Below, one piece after another: positions 1 to 6,392 of a stretch of 6,392 nucleotides of DNA. Origin of the DNA: Flavobacteriaceae bacterium UBA3078 (lineage in GTDB: Bacteria; Bacteroidota; Bacteroidia; Flavobacteriales; Flavobacteriaceae); the NCBI GenBank assembly GCA_002366675.1, contig DFBO01000136.1:18162-24553 (forward strand). The letters are read 5' to 3'. Under the pieces are notes generated by a model, which saw only the letters and a program-made list of their open reading frames with translations, ran no database searches and had not been told where the DNA came from. Position numbers and translations under genes: made by a program. Position 1 is the stretch's first letter; the number at the start of each line of letters is the position of its first letter.

Positions 1-518
1 ATAGTTATAAGTGAAACTGAAGTGTCTTTATTACCTAGAATGGTTACAAAAGTTTCATTATCTCTTTTAACTCCATAAATGGTGACTGTATTTCTAGTTC
101 CTACAGGAACAGGTGTTGTAGCAAAAGAACTATTATTTGAAGGTAACCAAATTATTGAGTAATTACCATATTTGCTTAATTTATATAAATTCACTTTACC
201 TTTTTTTACTAAATCAAAAACTTGAAAATTTTTATCATTTTTCCCAGTTGGAAATACATAAGCCATTCTTGGGTTTTTATCTTTACGTTTAGAACGTGGG
301 TTGATATAGCCTGATATGGAATCTAATTGGTCATAATTAATTTTTTCCTTTTTACCTTTATTTTTTCCTTGAAATTTAATTTCCTTTTTCTTAAAAGTAA
401 CATAACCTGTTTTAGAGGTTCCGTCTTTATAAAACAAAACAGATTTTGTTTGTGCTAAGCATTGAATATTATAAGTAATTAATACTAAAAGCAGGGCAGT
501 TTTAAATAAACGATACAT
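1..518 (-). CDS. Exported protein of unknown function, N-terminal part (3' end beyond window)
   Basis: An open frame starts at an ATG at 518-516 and runs without a stop for 172 codons to the left edge, so the C-terminus is missing. Residues 1-23 look like a signal peptide: a short Tyr-Arg and Lys start, a hydrophobic stretch LLLVLI, and a probable signal peptidase I site around CLA-QT. Cys20 is preceded by Gln, which makes a lipobox unlikely. The mature part opens with VLFYKDGTSKTGYV (residues 27-40), the kind of 'strand plus DGT turn' start often seen in exported Bacteroidota proteins of unknown function. A very Lys-rich stretch follows at about 43-59, then alternating hydrophobic segments (for example YSIIWLP, 120-126) that suggest beta structure. 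No catalytic motif is visible. The gene lies 45 bases downstream of the barrel protein gene in the same direction and may be cotranscribed with it. I do not recognise the family. The coding call is well supported by frame length and the signal peptide; the function is unknown. Confidence 0.8.
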   Translation of the reverse strand, partial: MYRLFKTALLLVLITYNIQCLAQTKSVLFYKDGTSKTGYVTFKKKEIKFQGKNKGKKEKINYDQLDSISGYINPRSKRKDKNPRMAYVFPTGKNDKNFQVFDLVKKGKVNLYKLSKYGNYSIIWLPSNNSSFATTPVPVGTRNTVTIYGVKRDNETFVTILGNKDTSVSLIT

Positions 519-563
519 CTATAAAAGTTTTGTTATAAATATATTAATTAATTTCTTAGGTTA

Positions 564-3395
564 CTAATACCAACGTCTGCTAAATAAACCAAAGAGGGTT
601 TTAAAATCTAGAGTGACCACGAAACGAATTTTCTCTGCATATTGTGCTTGAGCAACTTCCCAACCTAAATTTGAATATACAGGGAAATACAATTCAAAAT
701 AATCTGGAATTAAACTTAGACGAATTCCTGTATCGTAAACAAATTGTGCCTCTTGACCATGGTTTTTTAAGAGACCCATATCTCCATAAGCAAGAATGTA
801 TTTCCATAAGGTTGTACTACCATTAATGGTTCCTATCCACTCGTTTGCATAAGGTGTATCGAGTTTCGATTTAAAACCACCTTCTGCAATAATTATTTGC
901 TGACTAAAAAGTCCTGAATCTTCAGATCGACCATAATAGTTATAATCGAATAAATAATCTGTAGGTCTGTCTAGAGCAAAACTAAAATAGTCTGAAGTTT
1001 TATAACTATCGTTGTAGATAAAAGCTCCAACAAATAACCTTAGATTATATTGTCTACTTTTTTCGGTTAGTTTTCTGTATTCAAAGTTAAAAGCAACCTT
1101 ACCAAAATCTTTTGAGAATTGTACATCAGAAAACCAAGAAACATAATCCTCTAAGCCTTTGTTGATGTTGTTATATCTTAAATCTAAGACACTATAATTT
1201 GGTTCACTTTCATCTGCATCTATACTTAAATCTTCATCTCTATTAATATCAACATATCGCATGGTAACGAATTGTTTTTTGTTTGATATTAAATTTTCCT
1301 TGTCTCTAAAAAGTAATCTAACACCAGGAGTTAATTTTCTAACAAATAAATCTTCTCCATAACTTTTATAACTAGCTGAAACACCATAATTAATACTAAA
1401 TAAATTAATATCGTTATTTTCAATATATTGGTTGTAATTAAGAGTGATTCCTCCAGTTAAAGAATTGGATTTAGTTCCATATTGTGGTGCTATTTTATAA
1501 TAGAAAGGCTTTTTAAGTATTGTTTTATTATAAGCTTTTACACCTAGTACAATCCCATCGTAAATATTATCAAATTCTACAATTGGCATGAAAAACACTT
1601 GATTGTATGAAGGGTCTTCAATGTCTTTTATAAGCCTAAATTGAAGTGGCCTGTTGAATAAAGAATTTGTTAAAGATTTTGTGTTATCTCTTTGATTTAT
1701 TTCGGGAACAACTAAATCGTGATTTAAAACGACTTTTGAGCCATCTTTTTTAGCAACAGTAATGGTTTTAGAATCAGTTATATTTTCAATCCATGTTTTA
1801 GAAATAATACTGTCTTTCTTTAAAACAAACACTGATATAGGCACATTAGTTTGTGTTTTATTCTTAATAGTTAGTTTCACAGAATCTCTAGATTCTTCTA
1901 TATTTGTAATGGTAAAATCTATCTTCTTTTTAGTATTTAAATAATCCGTAAAAAACCAATTTAAATCTTTATCTGTATTTGTTTTTAAAATAGATTCAAA
2001 ATCTGTTGTAGAAGTTTCTTTAAAAGTAAACTCAGTAATATATTCTTTAATCGAGTTCTCTAAAATATCTTTATTTATATAATTATCTACATAACGTAAG
2101 CCTACACCAGCTTTATATTTACTGGCTATGTTTTTATTAAATTTTAAAAGCGAATCTTTTTCCATCTGCAATGGTTGGTCTAGGTTTTCTCTAGCCATGT
2201 GCATATATAAAAAGGCGTATTGATCGTTAAAATCTAGTTGTGTAGCATGAAAGGATTTAATTCCCCAAATTCTAGATAAACTACCAGCAAGCTTCATATC
2301 TGGATAATATTCCTCAACATATTTCATTAAATAATATGTTTGTAATCCATCAATAATCCATTGGTCTTTTCTAGGGTTTATAATTAGAGTACTTTCTAAG
2401 TAGCTGTTTATAGCTGTTTTTAAAAGTTTAAGTTCGTATTGAAATTTGTCTGGAAAGGGTCTAATAAAATCAGGTAATAGGTTTAACCCGTAAATAGGGT
2501 TTTTTCTATAATCAATATCTGATACTAATAGTTTTTCATGAGGATATGCTCCTAAATTTTTTGTAAGAAACTCAGATATTTGATCTGTTATAACAAGGTT
2601 ATCAATCATATTCAGATTTTCATCATCAATGTTTGAAACCATAGTAAAATAATCTGTTTGTACTTGATTAAAAGGCTTCGATTTATTTAAAAAGAGTTTG
2701 CTGTTAACTCTGTTGTTTCCTTCTAATTTAACTGTTATTATCCCATTGTTTTGAGAAATATCAATTTGGTTTAATTCAGAAGTTAGGTTGTAAGTGTTTG
2801 GAAAACGAAGTTGAAAAGATAAATTGGCTACAGGTGTAAATAAATCATCTAAATTTTTATTGCTTGAGTATTGCCATTCGCCATTATAAACTGCAGGAGT
2901 TATATACCAGTAGCGTAAGCTAAAATCTCCTTGAGAAGTGAATCCATAACGTGTAAACTTATCGCTAGGAATTTGTACAATATAATTTAGATTTATGGTA
3001 TAACTTTCATTTGGCTTTAAAGGCTTGTTAAGTGTTATTTTAACAACATCTATATGGTCTACCAATCTGTCAAACTCTAGTTCGTTGTTGTTTTGTTTAA
3101 TTGAAGTTACGACAGAATAACCTCTATCTTCATTTTTCGCAAAATGAAAATCTGTATTGTATTCTTCAGCAAATCGTTCTGCTAAAGGTGTTGTTTTTGT
3201 TGCAAAACTATGATTCCAATCGTTTAAATAGATGTCTTCTAAAGTGTCGTTAGAATTATTAAAGTAAGTAATAGTTTGAGAGATTTTTATCTGATTTTTA
3301 TCTACATCAAAATCTGCTATTAAATCAATTTTATTCTGACTTAAAAGAAATATTGGCACTAAAAGGAAAAAACTATTTAAAAAACTTACTCTCAA
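564..3395 (-). CDS. M1-peptidase-like protein with degenerate zinc site fused to a putative outer-membrane beta-barrel
   Basis: The product has 943 residues. A signal peptide is visible at about 1-20 (hydrophobic FFLLVPIFLL, then SQ). Residues 21-250 resemble the N-terminal beta domain of M1 (gluzincin) aminopeptidases. Residues 270-490 resemble the catalytic domain and its end: WIIDGLQTYY (346-355) matches the M1 WLNEGFAxY region, and DLNWFFTDYLN (477-487) matches the usual DLxWFF motif. The metal site is not conserved. Counting back from Asp349, which sits where the third ligand Glu belongs, the HEXXH position reads KTAIN (326-330). Zinc peptidase activity is therefore unlikely. About 490-560 could be an Ig-like domain. 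From about 580 to the end there are many short amphipathic, aromatic-rich strands, ending in FKTLFGLFSRRWY; a terminal aromatic residue is typical of outer-membrane barrels. The start is TTG at 3395-3393: an in-frame TAA lies two codons upstream and no ATG precedes the signal peptide. Related flavobacterial proteins tend to be annotated as metalloproteases or aminopeptidases, which I would not adopt here. Role unknown; possibly surface binding or transport. Confidence 0.85.
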   Translation of the reverse strand: MRVSFLNSFFLLVPIFLLSQNKIDLIADFDVDKNQIKISQTITYFNNSNDTLEDIYLNDWNHSFATKTTPLAERFAEEYNTDFHFAKNEDRGYSVVTSIKQNNNELEFDRLVDHIDVVKITLNKPLKPNESYTINLNYIVQIPSDKFTRYGFTSQGDFSLRYWYITPAVYNGEWQYSSNKNLDDLFTPVANLSFQLRFPNTYNLTSELNQIDISQNNGIITVKLEGNNRVNSKLFLNKSKPFNQVQTDYFTMVSNIDDENLNMIDNLVITDQISEFLTKNLGAYPHEKLLVSDIDYRKNPIYGLNLLPDFIRPFPDKFQYELKLLKTAINSYLESTLIINPRKDQWIIDGLQTYYLMKYVEEYYPDMKLAGSLSRIWGIKSFHATQLDFNDQYAFLYMHMARENLDQPLQMEKDSLLKFNKNIASKYKAGVGLRYVDNYINKDILENSIKEYITEFTFKETSTTDFESILKTNTDKDLNWFFTDYLNTKKKIDFTITNIEESRDSVKLTIKNKTQTNVPISVFVLKKDSIISKTWIENITDSKTITVAKKDGSKVVLNHDLVVPEINQRDNTKSLTNSLFNRPLQFRLIKDIEDPSYNQVFFMPIVEFDNIYDGIVLGVKAYNKTILKKPFYYKIAPQYGTKSNSLTGGITLNYNQYIENNDINLFSINYGVSASYKSYGEDLFVRKLTPGVRLLFRDKENLISNKKQFVTMRYVDINRDEDLSIDADESEPNYSVLDLRYNNINKGLEDYVSWFSDVQFSKDFGKVAFNFEYRKLTEKSRQYNLRLFVGAFIYNDSYKTSDYFSFALDRPTDYLFDYNYYGRSEDSGLFSQQIIIAEGGFKSKLDTPYANEWIGTINGSTTLWKYILAYGDMGLLKNHGQEAQFVYDTGIRLSLIPDYFELYFPVYSNLGWEVAQAQYAEKIRFVVTLDFKTLFGLFSRRWY

Positions 3396-3404
3396 TTTAT
3401 TTTA
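3392..3404 (-). promoter_or_regulatory. TTGA stop/start overlap; TTG initiation site of the barrel protein gene
   Basis: Reading the minus strand, the upstream EEP gene ends AAA ATA AAT TGA, with TGA at 3394-3392. The downstream gene starts with TTG at 3395-3393, giving a four-base TTGA overlap. The downstream frame has a TAA at 3404-3402, only two codons before this TTG, so no earlier start exists. The next possible non-ATG start is a GTG at codon 13, which would cut the signal peptide. The first internal Met is at about residue 252. There is no AGGAGG-like sequence; the leader is A/T-rich, as is usual in Bacteroidota. Re-initiation by ribosomes finishing the EEP gene is the likely mode of translation; that part is inference. 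Confidence 0.7.
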
Positions 3405-4660
3405 ACGAATTTTAAAGGTTGAACATTTAAGCTAGGTATTGAAATATAATACAAACCGTTACTTAAATAAGAAACATCTAAAGACATGTTTTTAGAAGAA
3501 CCTAATGGAACAGTCTTTACTACTTGACCTAATGTATTATAAATACGAAGTTTTTTAGCTGAATGGTTTTGATTGTTAATACTTATGTTTAATGTGTTCT
3601 CAATTACATTTGTGCCAATAATTTGAAAACTATCTATGCTGTATGATTGTATGTTTAATAAGGTTTCATTAGTTTCTAGTTGTATTGTTACCGGAAGATG
3701 GTCGCTAAAATAATATAAAGATTCACGAATTTCAGTTGAAAATTTTACTCCTGAACATTCACTGTCTTTTATTTCATTATTATAACAATCTATATTTCCA
3801 TTATTACCATAAACTTGATAAGAGTTATTAACGTAATAGAGGTCTGAATTAGATAGCATATTTGGTGATGTTAATATAAAATCGAATCTATCGTCCATGC
3901 CTCCAGTACTTCCTCCTAAACCTGTTTGTGTTCTGGTAGATTGAGTAAACATATCCACATAATTGGTGTTATTGTGCCAACTACCAATTTTATTAGCTGG
4001 GTCTGTAAACACAATGTGGTTTGTATCATCAATTAATTCTTGAAAAGCAGGTTCCGAATTTGTATAAACATTTAAATCTCCAGTTAGCATAACAAAACTG
4101 TCTGCTGGAAATGTATTTAAATATTGTGTTAAATCTTGAACCATTTCTAGTCGTAATGCTTGATTATCTGTGCCACTTGAAGCTTTTAAGTGACAAACAA
4201 TGACATCTAAATATACAGGATTACTGTCTTGATTTGTAGAATTTAACTTTAATTTATAATGATTGAAATCTCTATAAATAGTTGTGACTAAATTTTGACT
4301 TTCTAAAATGAATTTTGAACTGTTATAAAAAATGAGGTTTTGAAGATCGTTTTGGTCTCCCAAATTATCATCTGATGTGTTTAACGTAAAGATTGCCATT
4401 CTGTAATCTTCACTAATTCTATTTTGAAGGATTTGTAGAATACTATTTGCTCCAGATACATTATTTAATTCGCAAACTGTAAAGATATCTGGTTGATAAT
4501 TATCTAAGATAGCATCTAAATACTGTATTCTATTCGACACATTCGACTCTAAAGGAAAATTTAATAAATTGTAAAACATCACTTTAAGATTTTCTTGCGA
4601 AAACAGGCTATGTGTTATCAAGATGCAAAGCATCGATATAATTTGTATTTTCTTTTTCAT
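3392..4660 (-). CDS. Secreted endonuclease/exonuclease/phosphatase family protein with T9SS C-terminal sorting domain
   Basis: The product has 422 residues. A signal peptide occupies about 1-22 (MKKK start, hydrophobic ISMLCILI, end at LFSQ). The EEP (DNase I-like) metal-dependent hydrolase fold follows, with its catalytic motifs in the expected order: Asn31 in FYNLLN, Glu64 in CELNN, His157 in VCHLKAS, Asp195 and Asn197 in GDLN, Asp260 in DRFDFIL, and Asp320-His321 in SDHLPV. All key residues appear intact, so an active phosphodiesterase or phosphatase is expected. The substrate could be DNA, RNA, a phospholipid or a sugar phosphate, and the sequence alone does not decide. Cys292 and Cys302 lie in the loop before the SDH motif and could form a disulfide outside the cell. 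Residues about 342-422 form a type A T9SS sorting domain (LRIYNTLGQVVK, then LSNGLYYISI, ending KFVKIN), so the protein should cross the outer membrane by T9SS and be released or anchored at the surface. It starts 23 bases after the LOG gene and overlaps the next gene by four bases. Confidence 0.9.
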   Translation of the reverse strand: MKKKIQIISMLCILITHSLFSQENLKVMFYNLLNFPLESNVSNRIQYLDAILDNYQPDIFTVCELNNVSGANSILQILQNRISEDYRMAIFTLNTSDDNLGDQNDLQNLIFYNSSKFILESQNLVTTIYRDFNHYKLKLNSTNQDSNPVYLDVIVCHLKASSGTDNQALRLEMVQDLTQYLNTFPADSFVMLTGDLNVYTNSEPAFQELIDDTNHIVFTDPANKIGSWHNNTNYVDMFTQSTRTQTGLGGSTGGMDDRFDFILTSPNMLSNSDLYYVNNSYQVYGNNGNIDCYNNEIKDSECSGVKFSTEIRESLYYFSDHLPVTIQLETNETLLNIQSYSIDSFQIIGTNVIENTLNISINNQNHSAKKLRIYNTLGQVVKTVPLGSSKNMSLDVSYLSNGLYYISIPSLNVQPLKFVKIN

Positions 4661-4683
4661 GCTATTATTAGGGAGAAAATGGA

Positions 4684-5373
4684 TTAAAAATTAGGGCTTA
4701 GTCCATATTCTTTATAGAAACTATCTAATATATCTATAACCTCTTCTGGAGTGTCAACTAGATGAATTAAATCTAAATCTTTAGCACTAATATTGTTAAA
4801 TTGGCTTAAAAGCGTCGCCTTAACCCAATCCATTAAACCTTCCCAAAATTCAGTTCCGACAAGGATAATAGGGAATTTTTCTATTTTGTTAGTTTGTATT
4901 AGAGTAATAGCTTCAAAAAGTTCATCCAAAGTACCAAAACCTCCAGGCATAACTACAAAGCCTTGCGAGTATTTAACAAACATGACTTTTCTAACAAAGA
5001 AATAATCGAAATCCAGGCTTTTATCTGAATCTATATATGGATTATCATGTTGTTCGAAAGGTAATTCGATATTCAGTCCTACCGAAGTTCCACCAGCTAT
5101 ATGAGCTCCTTTATTACCAGCTTCCATAATCCCTGGTCCACCACCTGTAATAACACCATAGCCATGATTTACAATTTTGGCAGCAACCTCTTCGGCTAAT
5201 TTATAATATTTATTATCTGGTTTGGTTCTTGCAGATCCAAATATGGACACGCAAGGTCCAATTCTACTTAATTTTTCGTAACCATTAACAAACTCACCCA
5301 TTATTTTAAAAATGGCCCATGAATCGTTTGTTTTTATAGCATTCCAACGTTTAAGATGTTGTTCGTCTCTCAT
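4684..5373 (-). CDS. LOG-family / TIGR00730-type Rossmann-fold nucleotide 5'-monophosphate phosphoribohydrolase
   Basis: The product is a 229-residue cytoplasmic protein without a signal peptide. It carries both signatures of the LOG ('lysine decarboxylase-like') family: GGGPGIMEAGNKGA (77-90) and PGGFGTLDE (143-151), with the conserved Arg128-Lys129 before the second one and Glu151 as the expected catalytic acid. VSIFGSART (42-50) is the first Rossmann strand and turn. Known LOG proteins split cytokinin riboside 5'-monophosphates or other nucleoside monophosphates into free base and ribose 5-phosphate. In a bacterium like this, purine nucleotide turnover is more likely than hormone production, but that is inference. 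The old label 'lysine decarboxylase' is misleading, since the family lacks that activity. The length fits the bacterial form with an N-terminal helical extension (about 1-38). The ATG at 5373-5371 is used; the leader is A/T-rich with no Shine-Dalgarno motif. The gene follows uvrA after 44 bases in the same direction, and the EEP gene begins 23 bases after its stop. Confidence 0.92.
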   Translation of the reverse strand: MRDEQHLKRWNAIKTNDSWAIFKIMGEFVNGYEKLSRIGPCVSIFGSARTKPDNKYYKLAEEVAAKIVNHGYGVITGGGPGIMEAGNKGAHIAGGTSVGLNIELPFEQHDNPYIDSDKSLDFDYFFVRKVMFVKYSQGFVVMPGGFGTLDELFEAITLIQTNKIEKFPIILVGTEFWEGLMDWVKATLLSQFNNISAKDLDLIHLVDTPEEVIDILDSFYKEYGLSPNF

Positions 5374-5417
5374 ATATTTTAGTATTTATTATTGCTTTTT
5401 GCCTTTTCTATAACGTG

Positions 5418-6392
5418 CTAATTTAATTCTTTTTTAAGAAAATGTGCTGTATAACTTTTTTTATGCTTAATAACCTCCTCAGGAGCTCCCTCTACAATAA
5501 TTTCACCACCATTTTTTCCACCTTCATAACCAATATCTATAATATAATCTACCATTTTAATCACATCTAGATTATGTTCAATTATTAAAACCGTATTGCC
5601 CTTATCTGCTAATTTATTTAGTACAATCATAAGCACTCTAATATCTTCAAAATGTAGACCTGTAGTTGGTTCATCTAAAATATAAAAAGTGTTTCCAGTA
5701 TCTCTTTTGCTTAATTCAGTAGCTAATTTTATTCGCTGTGCTTCACCTCCAGAAAGCGTGGTACTTTGCTGTCCTAAAGTTATATAGCCAAGTCCAACAT
5801 CTTTAATCGTGTTTAACTTTTTATGAATTTTAGGAATGTGTTCAAAAAACGGAACAGCTTCATTAATCGTCATGTTTAAAACATCGCTAATGCTTTTTCC
5901 TTTATACCTAATCTCTAAGGTTTCTCTATTGAAACGTTTACCTTGACAAGTTTCACATTCTACATAAACATCTGGAAGGAAATTCATTTCAATAACTCGT
6001 AAACCTCCACCTTGACAAGTTTCACAACGACCACCTTTAACATTAAAACTAAAACGTCCAGGTTTGTATCCACGAATCATGGCTTCAGGAATTTTAGCAA
6101 ACAGACTTCGTATTTCACTAAAGGTTCCAGTATAAGTCGCAGGATTAGATCTTGGCGTTCTACCTATAGGAGACTGATTAATATCAATAACTTTATCTAT
6201 ATGCTCTAAACCTTTAATGCTCTTATAAGGCATGGGTATTTTTACACCATTAAAATAATGAGCATTCATAATGGGATAGAGAGTTTCGTTAATTAGAGTC
6301 GATTTCCCACTTCCTGAAACACCAGTGACTCCAATCATTTTTCCTAATGGAAGTTTTACCGAAACATTTTTTAAGTTATTTCCAGTACAACC
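5418..6392 (-). CDS. uvrA: UvrA excinuclease ABC subunit A, C-terminal third (5' end beyond window)
   Basis: UvrA is the ATPase that recognises DNA damage with UvrB in nucleotide excision repair. The frame is open to the right edge and gives 324 visible codons plus a TAG stop at 5420-5418. Full UvrA is about 940 residues, so roughly two thirds is missing. The Met at 6338 is internal: upstream codons read GCTGNNLKNVSVKLPLGK, the usual UvrA lead-in to the second ATP-binding site. Numbering from the first visible codon, Walker A is GVSGSGKST at 24-32. A zinc finger with Cys123, 126, 146 and 149 follows (CETC, 19 residues, CETC). Then come the ABC signature LSGGEAQ at 213-219, Walker B ending LDEP at 239-242, and the switch His273 in IIEHN. 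All are intact. The C-terminus (TAHFLKKELN) is short and normal. Whether it shares a transcript with the LOG gene 44 bases downstream is not shown by the sequence, but no terminator is visible between them. Confidence 0.97.
   Translation of the reverse strand, partial: GCTGNNLKNVSVKLPLGKMIGVTGVSGSGKSTLINETLYPIMNAHYFNGVKIPMPYKSIKGLEHIDKVIDINQSPIGRTPRSNPATYTGTFSEIRSLFAKIPEAMIRGYKPGRFSFNVKGGRCETCQGGGLRVIEMNFLPDVYVECETCQGKRFNRETLEIRYKGKSISDVLNMTINEAVPFFEHIPKIHKKLNTIKDVGLGYITLGQQSTTLSGGEAQRIKLATELSKRDTGNTFYILDEPTTGLHFEDIRVLMIVLNKLADKGNTVLIIEHNLDVIKMVDYIIDIGYEGGKNGGEIIVEGAPEEVIKHKKSYTAHFLKKELN

Noticed and set aside
519..563. AT-rich gap with TTAATTAA palindrome before the left-edge gene, considered as promoter or terminator.
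   Set aside because: There is no GC-rich stem with a T-run and no TAnnTTTG-type Bacteroidota promoter at a suitable position; the palindrome is expected by chance in such AT-rich DNA.
564..3395. Annotation as an active M1 aminopeptidase.
   Set aside because: The HEXXH motif and the third-ligand Glu are both absent at the positions fixed by the flanking M1 motifs.
4684..5373. Annotation as lysine decarboxylase.
   Set aside because: The PGGxGTxxE signature belongs to LOG-type phosphoribohydrolases; the decarboxylase name is an old misannotation of the family.
5374..5417. Gap between uvrA and the LOG gene, checked for a terminator or promoter.
   Set aside because: No hairpin and no convincing -33/-7 pair could be seen by eye.
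5941..6026. A 17-base direct repeat (5941-5957 and 6010-6026).
   Set aside because: It encodes the two CETCQG halves of the UvrA zinc finger in the same codons; it is explained by the protein, not a separate element.
6012..6209. A 65-codon plus-strand open frame inside uvrA, and similar 60-70 codon plus-strand frames at 644-826, 1762-1944 and 4793-5005.
   Set aside because: All lie antisense to well-supported genes, and their products have no recognisable motifs; they are shadow frames.

Overview
The window is AT-rich and carries five genes, all on the minus strand with almost no space between them. It looks like chromosomal DNA from a member of the Bacteroidota, most likely Flavobacteriaceae. 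Three things point there: a type IX secretion (T9SS) sorting domain ends the second complete gene, the leaders lack Shine-Dalgarno motifs and are A/T-rich, and two of the secreted proteins have family-typical signal peptides ending in a Ser-Gln. No RNA genes, mobile elements, CRISPR arrays or large repeats were found.

Layout in the direction of transcription, from the right edge leftwards. (1) 6392-5418 is the last third of uvrA, the nucleotide-excision-repair ATPase, cut by the window edge. (2) 5373-4684 is a LOG-family (TIGR00730-type) Rossmann-fold nucleotide phosphoribohydrolase. (3) 4660-3392 is a secreted endonuclease/exonuclease/phosphatase (EEP) enzyme with a T9SS tail. (4) 3395-564 is a 943-residue envelope protein. 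It joins an M1-aminopeptidase-like region, whose zinc site has been lost, to what looks like an outer-membrane beta-barrel. (5) 518-1 is the N-terminal part of an exported protein of unknown function, cut by the left edge.

The gaps are 44, 23, -4 and 45 bases, so the run could be one transcription unit. I saw no convincing terminator hairpin or Bacteroidota-type promoter in any gap. The tightest link is between genes 3 and 4: gene 4 starts with TTG inside a TTGA overlap with the stop of gene 3, so the two are probably translationally coupled. UvrA and the LOG protein are cytoplasmic housekeeping functions, while the last three products are all exported. A shared role of the exported trio at the cell surface is plausible but is inference. 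The most unusual item is the apparent pseudo-peptidase/barrel fusion. No clearly new defence or mobile system is visible.
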